Made by a program: the position numbers and the translations under genes. A stretch of DNA of 59,450 bases from contig CAJOKT010000015.1 of NCBI GenBank assembly GCA_905235115.1, positions 1 to 59,450 of the forward strand, in the 5' to 3' direction. Every line of letters starts with the position of its first letter. Position 1 is the first letter of the stretch. The notes below the pieces were generated by a model that had not been told where the DNA came from, did not search any database, and was given only the letters and a program-made list of their open reading frames with translations. Origin of the DNA: an uncultured Peptostreptococcaceae bacterium (GTDB lineage Bacteria > Bacillota > Clostridia > Peptostreptococcales > Anaerovoracaceae). Positions 17,118 through 25,816 of the stretch are shown piece by piece.

Positions 17118-18404
17118 ATGAATTTGGAACTTAGAAAAGTTCAGATCAAAGACATCGTTTTTGATACCGTCGACAAGATCGAAGACGGCGTGCTTCATGT
17201 GGATCCCAAAAGGCTGGAAGAACTGGTTCTTGAAGACAGCAGGGTCAAGTCGGTATCCTTCGATATCGCAAGACCCGGCGAATCCGTGAGGATCGTTCCC
17301 GTAAAGGATGTCATCGAGCCCAGAGCGAAGCTTGAGGGCGGAGAGATATTCCCGGGACTGTTCAGAGAAGACATGCAGGAAGCGGGCAGCGGCATTACAT
17401 ACTGCCTGAAGGGCATGGCCGTGACCTCCACCGGACCCATCGTGGGTTTCCAGGAGGGAGTTATAGACATGAGCGGACCCTGCGTGGACTACACCATCTA
17501 TTCCTCCATACGGCATCTCTGCATGATCATAGAGAAGCAGGACTACGTGGATCCCCACGATCACGAAGAAGTCGTCAGGCTCGCAGGTATCAAAGTAGCC
17601 AAGACTGTAGCGGAGATCGGATTCGATGTGACCGAATATGAGACTGAGAACATGGAGTGGAAGACTATCGGTGAGAAGTACGCGGAATTTCCCGACCTTC
17701 CCAAGGTGGTGTACGTTTACAACTGCATGGCTCAGGGTCTTTTGCACGATACTTACTTCTACGGACGTGACGCAAAAGCTCTCGTTCCCACTATGATCAC
17801 TCCCAATGAGGTGATGGACGGTGCGCTGATCTCAGGAAACTGCGTTTCACCGGGATCCAAGACCACCACATACATGCACCAGAACAACGCCGTGATCAGG
17901 GAACTCCTCAAGATCCACGGAACCGAGATCAACTTCATGGGGATCGTCCTCAATCCTCTGATGACCACCTTAAAGGAGAAATTCAGAGACAGGATGATGA
18001 CCGTAAGAGAAGTCAAGATGCTGGGGGCGGACGGAGTCCTCATCTCCCAGGAAGGTTTCGGGAACCCCACTACAGACCTGATGATCGTATGTCAGGAACT
18101 TGAAAACAACGGTATCAAGACGGTGATCATCACCAATGAAGACGCAGGAGTGGACGGAATGTCAGAGCCTCTTCCCGACTCGGTGCAGGAGGCCAACGCC
18201 ATCGTCACCACCGGCAATTCAAACGCCACCGTCATGCTGCCAGCCATGGACAAGACCATCGGCATCCTCAAGGAAGTCGAGAGAGTCTGCGGAGGTAACG
18301 TGACTTCCATCCAGGAGGACGGAAGACTTCTTCTGGAGATCCACGGCATCATGGGCGGCCACAACTTACAGGGAAACACCAGACTTGGTGCAATAACTAT
18401 CTAG
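17118..18404 (+). CDS. grdE: Glycine/sarcosine/betaine reductase protein B, pyruvoyl-type proprotein (GrdE/GrdG family)
   Basis: The 428-residue proprotein is cleaved in the family into two subunits, creating an N-terminal pyruvoyl group on the smaller one. The site is visible as SGN-CVSP, with Cys242 becoming the pyruvoyl residue that binds the substrate amine as a Schiff base. The usual second Cys of the CVxxCDK pattern is absent (CVSPGSK). The C-terminal part (TTGNSNATVMLPAMD) looks to me closer to the sarcosine/betaine versions than to glycine-specific GrdE, so the substrate is uncertain. ATG 17118 follows AAGAAAGGA. It is the first gene after the sigma-54 promoter, 16 bases before grdB. 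Confidence 0.88.
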   Translation: MNLELRKVQIKDIVFDTVDKIEDGVLHVDPKRLEELVLEDSRVKSVSFDIARPGESVRIVPVKDVIEPRAKLEGGEIFPGLFREDMQEAGSGITYCLKGMAVTSTGPIVGFQEGVIDMSGPCVDYTIYSSIRHLCMIIEKQDYVDPHDHEEVVRLAGIKVAKTVAEIGFDVTEYETENMEWKTIGEKYAEFPDLPKVVYVYNCMAQGLLHDTYFYGRDAKALVPTMITPNEVMDGALISGNCVSPGSKTTTYMHQNNAVIRELLKIHGTEINFMGIVLNPLMTTLKEKFRDRMMTVREVKMLGADGVLISQEGFGNPTTDLMIVCQELENNGIKTVIITNEDAGVDGMSEPLPDSVQEANAIVTTGNSNATVMLPAMDKTIGILKEVERVCGGNVTSIQEDGRLLLEIHGIMGGHNLQGNTRLGAITI

Positions 18405-18420
18405 AAAGGAGGGCGGCCGT

Positions 18421-19683
18421 ATGAAGAAAATCTTATTCTACACAAATCAGTTCTTCGGACAGATCGGCGGAGAAGAATTCGCATACCAGGAACCCTTCTT
18501 CAAGGAAGGCAAGGTAGGCCCCTCCAACGCAATGGCACCTCAGATCAAGGACGGCGAGTTCGTCAGGTCCATCATCTGCGGAGACAACTATTTTGCGGAA
18601 AACATCGAGAAGAGCCTTGAATTCACTCAGGTGGAAGAAGTCAAGCCGGATCTGGTCATCGCCGGTCCCGCCTTCAACGCGGGGCGTTTCGGCATCGCCT
18701 GCTCCGAGGTCTGCAAGTTCGTGCAGCAGACCTACGGTATTCCCGCCATCACCGGGCTTTACTGGGAGAACCCCGCCGTGGAGATGTACAAGCAGTACTG
18801 CTACATCATCGAGACGGACAAGTCCGCTGCAGGCATCAGGAAGGCCATTCCTCTCATCGCAAGCCTTGCGGGCAAGCTCCTGAGAGGCGAAAAGCTGGGC
18901 ACACCCAAGCAGGAGCACTACTATCCCAAGGGACAGCGTGTCAACGTATTCCACGAGAAGGACGGAGCGACACGTGCCGTTGAGATGCTTCTCCACAAGC
19001 TTAAGGGAGAACCCTACGAGACAGAACTGGAGATCTCGGTATACGAGAAGGTCACCCCGGCTCCGCCTCTCAAGGATCTTTCAACCGCCAGGATAGCCCT
19101 CTGCACCACAGGAGGCATCGTTCCCATGGGCAATCCGGATCACATGTACGCCGCCACAGCCAAGTTCTGGAAGAAGTATCCCGTTGAGGGAGACTGCCTG
19201 GAGCAGGGCAAGTGGGAGTCGGTGCATGCCGGATACGACCCGGTATATGCCAACGAGAGCCCAGACAGAGTAGCGCCGTACAAGACGCTCAAGCAGCTGG
19301 AAAAGGAAGGATACATCGGGTATCTTTATCCCTACCTTCTCACTACTACAGGAAACTCCACATCCGTTGCGGATGCCACCAAATTCGGTCAGGAAATCGC
19401 GGAAGACCTGCTCAAGGCAGGCATTCAGGCAGCCATCCTGACCTCCACGTGAGGAACCTGTACACGTTGCGGTGCAACAATAGTCAAGCAGCTTGAAAAG
19501 GCGGGAATTCCTGCCGCTCATATCTGCACGGTAACCCCGATCTCACAGACTGTAGGTGCAGCAAGGATCTCCGGAGCTCAGGCGATCCCGTATCCCACAG
19601 GCAACCCGCAGCTTCCTCCCGACAAGGAAGAGAAGCGCCAGAGGGAGATCGTAGTTAATGCCCTCGACCTTCTGCTTAAATAG
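18421..19683 (+). CDS. grdB: Reductase protein B selenoprotein subunit (GrdB family)
   Basis: The 420-residue selenoprotein subunit takes part in reductive cleavage of the C-N bond of the substrate held by GrdE, passing the carboxymethyl group to the selenocysteine of protein A. An in-frame TGA at 19450-19452 encodes residue 344 in STUGTCTRCG, the hallmark Sec motif of the family; translation continues to TAG 19681-19683. The N-terminal part has the family patterns TNQFFGQIGGEE, IICGDNYF and GPAFNAGRFGIAC. GAAAGGAGG precedes the start. A GUU-type SECIS hairpin follows the UGA. Substrate could be glycine, sarcosine or betaine. Confidence 0.92.
19466..19478 (+). other. SECIS hairpin of grdB
   Basis: GTTGC-GGT-GCAAC forms a stem with GGU in the apical loop, 13 bases after the UGA. 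Loop guanine/uracil at this distance is the classic contact for SelB. Confidence 0.7.
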
Positions 19684-19738
19684 CGGATCAATACAGGTCA
19701 CCGGACTGCCGGCGGCAGTCCATCAGAGAGTTTTAGTC

Positions 19739-19768
19739 AAGGGGAGACCAGGTCGGTTTCCCCTTATT
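19739..19768 (+). terminator. Hairpin, probable terminator between grdB and selC
   Basis: AAGGGGA-G-ACC / GGT-T-TCCCCTT with a 5-base loop is followed by a weak TTATT tail. Another hairpin (GGACTGCC / GGCAGTCC) lies at 19701-19719. Readthrough into selC-selA-selB is plausible. Confidence 0.55.
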
Positions 19769-19773
19769 CATAT

Positions 19774-19870
19774 GGGAGTAGATGGGTGCTGGTGTGCCCT
19801 ACGGTCTTCAAAACCGGTGTGAGGGGTTAGGAGCCTCTCGGATGAGTTCGATTCTCATATACTCCCGCCA
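19774..19870 (+). tRNA. selC: tRNA-Sec (anticodon UCA), CCA encoded
   Basis: The acceptor stem GGGAGTA pairs with TACTCCC, the anticodon loop (CTTCAAA) has TCA at 19808-19810, and the T-arm reads GATGAGTTCGATTCTCAT. There is a long variable arm and a length of 94 bases to the discriminator G plus an encoded CCA, all features of selenocysteine tRNA. It is charged with serine, converted to Sec by SelA, and delivered to UGA codons by SelB. selA follows 40 bases downstream. Confidence 0.95.
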
Positions 19871-19910
19871 TTTTTCGCAAAACACAGGATCCAGGTATAA
19901 GGTAACAGCC

Positions 19911-21332
19911 ATGAAACAGGAAATGCTCAGAATGCTTCCCAAGGTGGATGAGGTCCTGAAGGACCGTGAAATTGAAAAGATGATGGAAGACGTCCCCCGG
20001 GAGAAGATCACGGACGCGGTGAGGCGCGTCATCGACCGGAGAAGGGAGGCCATACTGGGATCCGATGTTGAGGACCCGCGCGTTCATCTTTTGGGCATAA
20101 GGGAAGAAATAGTGGCAGAGATCAAAGAAGCCTCCTCTCTGAGCCTGAGGCCTGTAATAAACGCTACGGGAGTGGTGCTCCACACCAATCTGGGAAGAGC
20201 GAGCCTTTCAGAAAAGGCAGCCGCCCACGTCATGAGAGTGGCAGAAGGCTACAGCACTCTGGAGTATGACCCGGAGGCGGGCGCCAGGGGTTCCAGGCAC
20301 GTCCATCTGGAGGAGACTCTCAGAAAACTTACGGGCGCAGAGGCTGCCATGATAGTGAACAACAACGCAGCAGCCACCATGCTGGTGCTCAGCGCGCTGG
20401 GATACGGCAGAGAGATCATCGTCTCCAGGGGAGAGATGGTGGAGATAGGAGGATCCTTCCGGATCCCCGACATCATGGAGCAGTCCGGCGCACACCTGGT
20501 GGAGGTGGGGACCACCAACAAGACCAGGCTCAGCGACTACGAGAAGCAGGTGAACGAGAACACTGCAGCCCTTCTCAAGGTGCACACTTCCAACTACAGG
20601 ATCATCGGTTTCACGGAGGACGTGAGCCTGAGAGAACTGAGAGAACTGGGAGACAGATGCGATCTTCCCGTGATATACGACATGGGCTCGGGCCTCATGG
20701 TGGACCTCAGCGCATACGGGATAGACGAACCGGTGGCGTCCAGAGGACTTGCGGACGGAGCGGACGTCATACTGTTTTCAGGGGATAAGCTTTTGGGCGG
20801 TCCCCAGGCAGGCATCATCTGCGGCAGGAAAAAATACATCGACCTGATGAAAACCCACCCGCTGGCCAGGGTGCTCAGGGTGGACAAGATGACCATCGCG
20901 GCCATGGAGAGCACGCTCAACGCGTACCTGGATCCCGACAGCGCACTTCACGAGATCCCGGTGCTCCGCATGATCACGAGACCTGCGGATGAGCTCAGGG
21001 CGCAGTGCCTGATCCTGAAGGAAATGATCGATGAGATCAGAGACCCGGCCACGGGAGAAAGCGCATACGCGGCATGGATCGAAGAGGACGCCGGAGTGGT
21101 GGGCGGAGGTTCCGCTCCTGGAAGCCTTCTTAAGAACGTGGTGGTGAAGGTGAGCCACAGCACCATGTCCCCGGACGAGATGTGCGACAGGCTCCACAGA
21201 GGCGACGTGCCCGTGGTGGCCAGGATCCATAAGGACAGGATGGTCCTGGACGTGAGGACCCTTGAAACAAAAGATTTTGAAGTGATCGCAGACAAACTGA
21301 GGGCGATGATCCGGGCCGGAGGCGAAGTATGA
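19911..21332 (+). CDS. selA: L-seryl-tRNA(Sec) selenium transferase
   Basis: The 473-residue PLP enzyme converts seryl-tRNA-Sec to selenocysteyl-tRNA-Sec with selenophosphate. The PLP lysine is K293 in FSGDKLLGGPQAG; other family stretches are NATGVVLHTNLGRA, EYDPEAGARGSRH and NNNAAATML. The start at 19911 fits the family N-terminus (LRMLPKVDEVL) and lies after the tRNA gene; an upstream in-frame extension would run through selC. The stop overlaps the selB start (ATGA). Confidence 0.96.
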   Translation: MKQEMLRMLPKVDEVLKDREIEKMMEDVPREKITDAVRRVIDRRREAILGSDVEDPRVHLLGIREEIVAEIKEASSLSLRPVINATGVVLHTNLGRASLSEKAAAHVMRVAEGYSTLEYDPEAGARGSRHVHLEETLRKLTGAEAAMIVNNNAAATMLVLSALGYGREIIVSRGEMVEIGGSFRIPDIMEQSGAHLVEVGTTNKTRLSDYEKQVNENTAALLKVHTSNYRIIGFTEDVSLRELRELGDRCDLPVIYDMGSGLMVDLSAYGIDEPVASRGLADGADVILFSGDKLLGGPQAGIICGRKKYIDLMKTHPLARVLRVDKMTIAAMESTLNAYLDPDSALHEIPVLRMITRPADELRAQCLILKEMIDEIRDPATGESAYAAWIEEDAGVVGGGSAPGSLLKNVVVKVSHSTMSPDEMCDRLHRGDVPVVARIHKDRMVLDVRTLETKDFEVIADKLRAMIRAGGEV

Positions 21333-23236
21333 AGAACGTGACAGTCGGAACAGCCGGCCATGTGGATCACGGAAAGACCTTCCTGATAAAGGCTTTGACC
21401 GGCATGGACTGTGACCGGCTCAAGGAAGAGAAAAAGAGAGGCATCACCATAGAGAACGGCTTCGCCGACATGATCTATGGTGATTATAACATCTCTGTCA
21501 TAGACGTGCCCGGACACGAGAAGTTCGTCAGCAACATGCTGGCGGGCATCGGAGGCATCGACCTGGTGCTTCTGGTCATCGGTCTGGACGAGGGAGTCAT
21601 GCCCCAGACCAGGGAGCATTTCGGCATCCTGGACAAACTGGACATCCCCAAAGGGATAATCGTTTACACCAAGAGAGACCTGGTGGACGATCCCGACTGG
21701 ATCGAGATGGTCAGGGACGACGCCCGCGATCTGGTGAGAGGCACCTTCATGGAGAACGCTCCGGAGATCGAGGTGTCATCTCTTGACGGATACAACATCG
21801 ACAAGCTGAGAGACCTCATAATCGAGAACATAGATGACGATCTCCTGAAGAACTCCAGCGCTTTTCTCTTCCGCCTTCCGGTGGACAGGGTGTTCACAAT
21901 AGACGGATTCGGCACGGTGATCACCGGCACCCTCATCGAGGGCAGGGTGAAGACCGGCGACGAGATAATGGTCTATCCGGAGAAGACGCTGACCAAGGTG
22001 AGGAACGTACAGGTCCACAACGAGAACGTGGACGAGGCCCTGGCTGGCCAGCGTACGGCCCTGAACCTTCAGGGACTGAAGAAGGATGAACTCAGGAGAG
22101 GCTCAGTACTGGCCAAGCCGGGAAGCCTGGAGACAGGCAGGATGCTGGACGTCAGGCTTGAGATGCTCAGGGACACCGACAGGAAGATCCTGAACAACGC
22201 CAGGGTACACTTCTTCTCGGGCTCCACCGAATCTCTGGCCAAGGTGGTCTTACTGGACAGGGACGCAGCGGAGAAGAGCGACGTCTGCTACTGCCAGCTG
22301 AAACTGGAAGAGGACGTGGCCGTGAAGAGGAACGACAGGTTCATAGTCAGGTTCTTTTCTCCCATGATAACCGTGGGCGGCGGCAAGATCCTGGAGGTGA
22401 CACCCAGGAAGCACAAGCGCTTCGATGAGGAGGCTCTGGAAGGCCTGAGGATCAAGGATCTGGGCAGCGAGAAGGAGATCATGGACATAGTCCTCAGCGA
22501 GAGGAGCAGAGAGATCCCCGACGTGACCAGACTTGCCCTGAAACAGAGGCTGACCCTGGACGAGGCGCAAAACATCCTCTCCGAGCTGGTCTCAGAGAAG
22601 CGGGCCAGAGCCCTGGAAAAGGGACGGTACATACACGAAAGTTTTTTGAGCAGGGCAAAGGAATGCTCGCTGGAGATCCTCAAAGACTATCATGAGAACA
22701 ACAGGATGTCTCCGGGAATGGCCAGGGCCGAATTCCGCTCCAGGCTTGGTGAGAAGCTGAGGCTGGAGGACAACAAGGCTCTGGACGAGATCATCGCCAT
22801 GATGACGGAGGAAAAGGTCGTCAAGGAAGCCTCCGGCCGCGTATCCTCCTTCGAATTCGGGGTGAAGAGATCCCCTGAGGCGGAGAAGCTCAGAAACAGG
22901 ATACTGGGCAGGTACAGGCAGAGCGTTTACGAGATGCCCACCGTGGATGAGATCCTGGAGACGGAGAGAGACAAGGTCAACGCCAGACACCTGATAGATT
23001 CCCTGGTGGATGAGGGAGAACTGGTCAGGCTGGACGCCAGATACTGTATAGACAGCGGGGCTTATGATAAGGCCCTGAGCATGATAAAAGAGCACATAAC
23101 CGATAACGGAAAGATCACGCTGGCCGAGTTCCGGGACATGATCGGCACGTCCAGAAAGTATGCCATGGCCATACTGGACCACACCGACAGGGAAAGGATC
23201 ACGGCAAAAGAAGGAGATTACAGGATACTCAGGTAG
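21329..23236 (+). CDS. selB: Selenocysteine-specific elongation factor SelB
   Basis: The 635-residue product has an EF-Tu-like GTPase ([24 protein letters not shown]) followed by beta-barrel domains and C-terminal winged-helix domains that bind the SECIS hairpin. It brings Sec-tRNA to UGA codons. The ATG overlaps the selA stop, so the two are coupled. Length and motifs are complete. Confidence 0.96.
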   Translation: MKNVTVGTAGHVDHGKTFLIKALTGMDCDRLKEEKKRGITIENGFADMIYGDYNISVIDVPGHEKFVSNMLAGIGGIDLVLLVIGLDEGVMPQTREHFGILDKLDIPKGIIVYTKRDLVDDPDWIEMVRDDARDLVRGTFMENAPEIEVSSLDGYNIDKLRDLIIENIDDDLLKNSSAFLFRLPVDRVFTIDGFGTVITGTLIEGRVKTGDEIMVYPEKTLTKVRNVQVHNENVDEALAGQRTALNLQGLKKDELRRGSVLAKPGSLETGRMLDVRLEMLRDTDRKILNNARVHFFSGSTESLAKVVLLDRDAAEKSDVCYCQLKLEEDVAVKRNDRFIVRFFSPMITVGGGKILEVTPRKHKRFDEEALEGLRIKDLGSEKEIMDIVLSERSREIPDVTRLALKQRLTLDEAQNILSELVSEKRARALEKGRYIHESFLSRAKECSLEILKDYHENNRMSPGMARAEFRSRLGEKLRLEDNKALDEIIAMMTEEKVVKEASGRVSSFEFGVKRSPEAEKLRNRILGRYRQSVYEMPTVDEILETERDKVNARHLIDSLVDEGELVRLDARYCIDSGAYDKALSMIKEHITDNGKITLAEFRDMIGTSRKYAMAILDHTDRERITAKEGDYRILR

Positions 23237-23262
23237 TCTTCCGTCAGGAAACGAGGTCAGAA

Positions 23263-24168
23263 ATGGAATTCAAACAACTGGAAGCTTTTGTTAACGTGGT
23301 CAAGTATAAGAGCTTTTCCAAGGCTGCGGAGGCCACTTATCTCACTCAGCCCACCATAAGCACTCACATCAGTTCACTGGAGAAGGAACTGGGAGTCAAG
23401 CTGGTGGACAGGAACGGCAAGGAGAGCCGCCCCACAAAGCACGGGCGGGCGTTCTACAACTACGCCATAAACATAATCAACACCAGAGACCGGGCGGTAA
23501 TAGCCATGACCGATCTTGCCAACGAGATCGCAGGTACCGTGGACATCAAAACATCCGGGATCCCCGGGCAGTTCATCGTGCCCGAGATCATAGCCGGATT
23601 CCATCAGAAGTACCCAAGGGTGTCTTTCAACGTGGAACAGTCGGACACCGGCAAGGTCTGGGATGACATCCAGGAGAACCTGGGGGACATAGGTTTTTCG
23701 GGCTACTATATCAACAACAGCCTGAAGTGCTGTCTGCTCCTGACCGACAGGCCGGTGGTCATCACGCCCAGAAATGAAAAGTTCACAGAGATCAGGAAGA
23801 AGAAGGACAAGATCTCAATCGATGATCTGATGGATGAGGACTTCATCTGGAGAGAAGAGGGCTCCGCCACCAGGAGGACCTTCGAGGAGTGGGCCAAATC
23901 TCACGGGCACAACGATCTCAGCACCGTTGCCGTCATAAACAGCATCGAAGGGATCAAGGAGTGCGTCAGAAACGGAATGGGAGTCTCCGTCATGTCGAAG
24001 ACCGCAGCGAGAGGCGAGCAGGAGAACGACGGCGGCCCGATAATGGTGTTTGAACTGGAGGACATGGACATGGAGAGGGAATTCTACATGATCTACAACA
24101 GGAACACCACTCTGTCGCCCTCCGCACAGAAATTTAAGGAGTACGTAGAGAGCATATATATGGGCTGA
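23263..24168 (+). CDS. LysR-type transcriptional regulator
   Basis: A 301-residue LysR protein with the N-terminal helix-turn-helix (EFKQLEAFVNVVKYKSFSKAAEATYLTQPTISTHI) and an effector-binding domain. It lies 26 bases after selB and 37 before the second sigma-54 activator, all on the same strand, so it may be co-transcribed rather than divergent from a target. It resembles CysB/CysL-like regulators in general layout; no effector can be named. Confidence 0.9.
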   Translation: MEFKQLEAFVNVVKYKSFSKAAEATYLTQPTISTHISSLEKELGVKLVDRNGKESRPTKHGRAFYNYAINIINTRDRAVIAMTDLANEIAGTVDIKTSGIPGQFIVPEIIAGFHQKYPRVSFNVEQSDTGKVWDDIQENLGDIGFSGYYINNSLKCCLLLTDRPVVITPRNEKFTEIRKKKDKISIDDLMDEDFIWREEGSATRRTFEEWAKSHGHNDLSTVAVINSIEGIKECVRNGMGVSVMSKTAARGEQENDGGPIMVFELEDMDMEREFYMIYNRNTTLSPSAQKFKEYVESIYMG

Positions 24169-24205
24169 TCTTTGAATGATCACATGTTTTTAAAGGGAGA
24201 GTACC

Positions 24206-25615
24206 ATGTTAAACATAGGCAGCCTGGTCGTGGACAGTCTTGACTACATAATGATCGTAGACAAGAACTACAAGATAATTTACAACACCAGATACGACGC
24301 GGCCCTCAACGAGAGCTCGCCGGAGTTCAAGTCCTCGGACATACTGAACAAACAGTATTTTGAGGTGTATCCGGAGCTCAGAAAGGAGGACTCATCTGTG
24401 GCCAGGTGTATCGAGACCGGCCAGATAGTCATCATGAAAAAACAGGCATACAGGGACTATGCCAGCCGCAGATATCTGACCAATAACGTGACCTTCCCGC
24501 TGACCAGGCGGGGAGAGGTGGTTGCCGCAGTGGAACTGGCCATGGACTCCGCCGAGGACGCAAAGCCTGACAGCGCCACCGACCGTAAGTTCGATGAGTT
24601 CGTAATGAGGATCCAGAAGGATGCGGGACTGATAACCTTCGACAAGATCCTGACTGCGGACAAGAAGATGAAGCAGGCCATCGAACAGGCCAGGATCCTT
24701 GCCACGATCCCCAATCCGGTGCTCATATACGGAGAGACGGGCACGGGCAAGGAGATGTTTGCCCAGAGCATAATCAACTACTCCGGAGTCCCCAGAGAAA
24801 AGGTGGTGATCCAGAACTGCGCCGCAGTACCGGAGAATCTCATGGAATCCATACTTTTCGGCACAGTAAGGGGAGCTTATACGGGAGCGGAGAACCGCAG
24901 GGGCCTCTTCGAGGAGGCCGACGGCGGAGTGATCTTCCTGGATGAGATAGGTGATATCTCATACACACTTCAGGCTAAGCTGCTCAGGGTGATACAGGAC
25001 GGGACCTTCAGGCCTCTTGGCGCATCTGAGGACAGGAAGGTCAGCGTCAAGATAATCGGCGCCATGAACACTGATCCGGTGAAAGCCATCGAAGAGGGGA
25101 ATTTCAGGGCGGACCTTTTCTACAGGTTCTCCTCCGGGTTCATTACCCTCGAGCCTCTCAGGGACAGAAAGGAAGACATCAGGCTCTTCGTGAATCACTA
25201 TATGGACTATTTCTCCAAGGTGTACAACAAGGCGGTCACCGGGATAGATATGGAATCCATGGTGACCTTCATGGAGTATGACTGGCCGGGCAACGTCAGG
25301 GAACTGAAGAACGTCATAGAGACCATGATCTCCGGCCTCAGGGGCAGGGAGATGCTCACCTTCGACATGATACCCGATTACCTGGTGAACAGGGTGGAGA
25401 AGGAGAGGAACAGGCTCGGGGAAGTTACAGGGGAGAAGCTGGCGGAAAACATCCTAGAAGAAGGCATCCCTTACCATGAACTCATGGATAAATACGAGGC
25501 AAGGCTGATCAACAGGGCCATCCTGGAGGCGGGTGGAAACCTTTCCAGGGCAGGAGAGCTCCTGGGGATACCCAGGGAGACCCTGAGGTACAGGCTGAAG
25601 AAGCTGGGCTTGTAA
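24206..25615 (+). CDS. Sigma-54-dependent transcriptional activator with PAS-like sensor
   Basis: The 469-residue product is a paralogue of the activator at 15492. Its N-terminal sensor (VVDSLDYIMIVDKNYKIIYN) aligns with that of the first. The AAA+ domain has GETGTGKE near residue 175 and GAYTGA at 223-228, and the Fis-type helix-turn-helix is at the C-terminus (GNLSRAGELLGIPRETLRYR). It sits upstream of the sigma-54 promoter of the NhaC-2/Ald-3 operon, its likely target. Confidence 0.9.
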   Translation: MLNIGSLVVDSLDYIMIVDKNYKIIYNTRYDAALNESSPEFKSSDILNKQYFEVYPELRKEDSSVARCIETGQIVIMKKQAYRDYASRRYLTNNVTFPLTRRGEVVAAVELAMDSAEDAKPDSATDRKFDEFVMRIQKDAGLITFDKILTADKKMKQAIEQARILATIPNPVLIYGETGTGKEMFAQSIINYSGVPREKVVIQNCAAVPENLMESILFGTVRGAYTGAENRRGLFEEADGGVIFLDEIGDISYTLQAKLLRVIQDGTFRPLGASEDRKVSVKIIGAMNTDPVKAIEEGNFRADLFYRFSSGFITLEPLRDRKEDIRLFVNHYMDYFSKVYNKAVTGIDMESMVTFMEYDWPGNVRELKNVIETMISGLRGREMLTFDMIPDYLVNRVEKERNRLGEVTGEKLAENILEEGIPYHELMDKYEARLINRAILEAGGNLSRAGELLGIPRETLRYRLKKLGL

Positions 25616-25627
25616 AAAATAGCCATT

Positions 25628-25671
25628 TGACGAAAAGCTGTCGGTGAATTTTCGCCGATCGGCTTTTTTAT
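25628..25671 (+). promoter_or_regulatory. Terminator-like hairpin with candidate activator site TGAC-N8-GTCG
   Basis: AAAGC...TCGG / CCGA...GCTTTTTT forms an imperfect hairpin with a T-rich tail (ending the activator gene). The segment 25628-25643 reads TGAC GAAAAGCT GTCG, the same spaced inverted repeat as before grdE, about 100 bases upstream of the next sigma-54 promoter. GTCGGTGA at 25640-25647 is also shared with the grdE site. Confidence 0.5.
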
Positions 25672-25742
25672 TTTTTTCGCCGGAGGCAAAAAACAGGCCT
25701 GAAGCCTTGATGCTCAACGCTTTAGCGATTTAAAGAAATGAA

Positions 25743-25758
25743 TGGCACGGTAATTGCT
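25743..25758 (+). promoter_or_regulatory. Sigma-54 (-24/-12) promoter of the NhaC-2/Ald-3 operon
   Basis: TGGCAC-GGTAA-TTGCT fits the consensus exactly and differs from the grdE promoter by one spacer base. The expected start is near 25769, leaving a leader of about 48 bases. Confidence 0.9.
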
Positions 25759-25816
25759 ACATAGATGTATAACTATAAAAATGTGTTCTAAATAGAACGC
25801 AAGAAAGGAGCTTTTT

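Noticed and set aside
18421-19452. grdB ending at the TGA at 19450 as a 343-residue protein
   Set aside because: The STUGTCTRCG Sec context, SECIS hairpin and family length show that translation continues to 19683.
19782-19910. N-terminal extension of SelA by 43 residues
   Set aside because: It would translate the tRNA-Sec gene itself; the family N-terminus starts at 19911.
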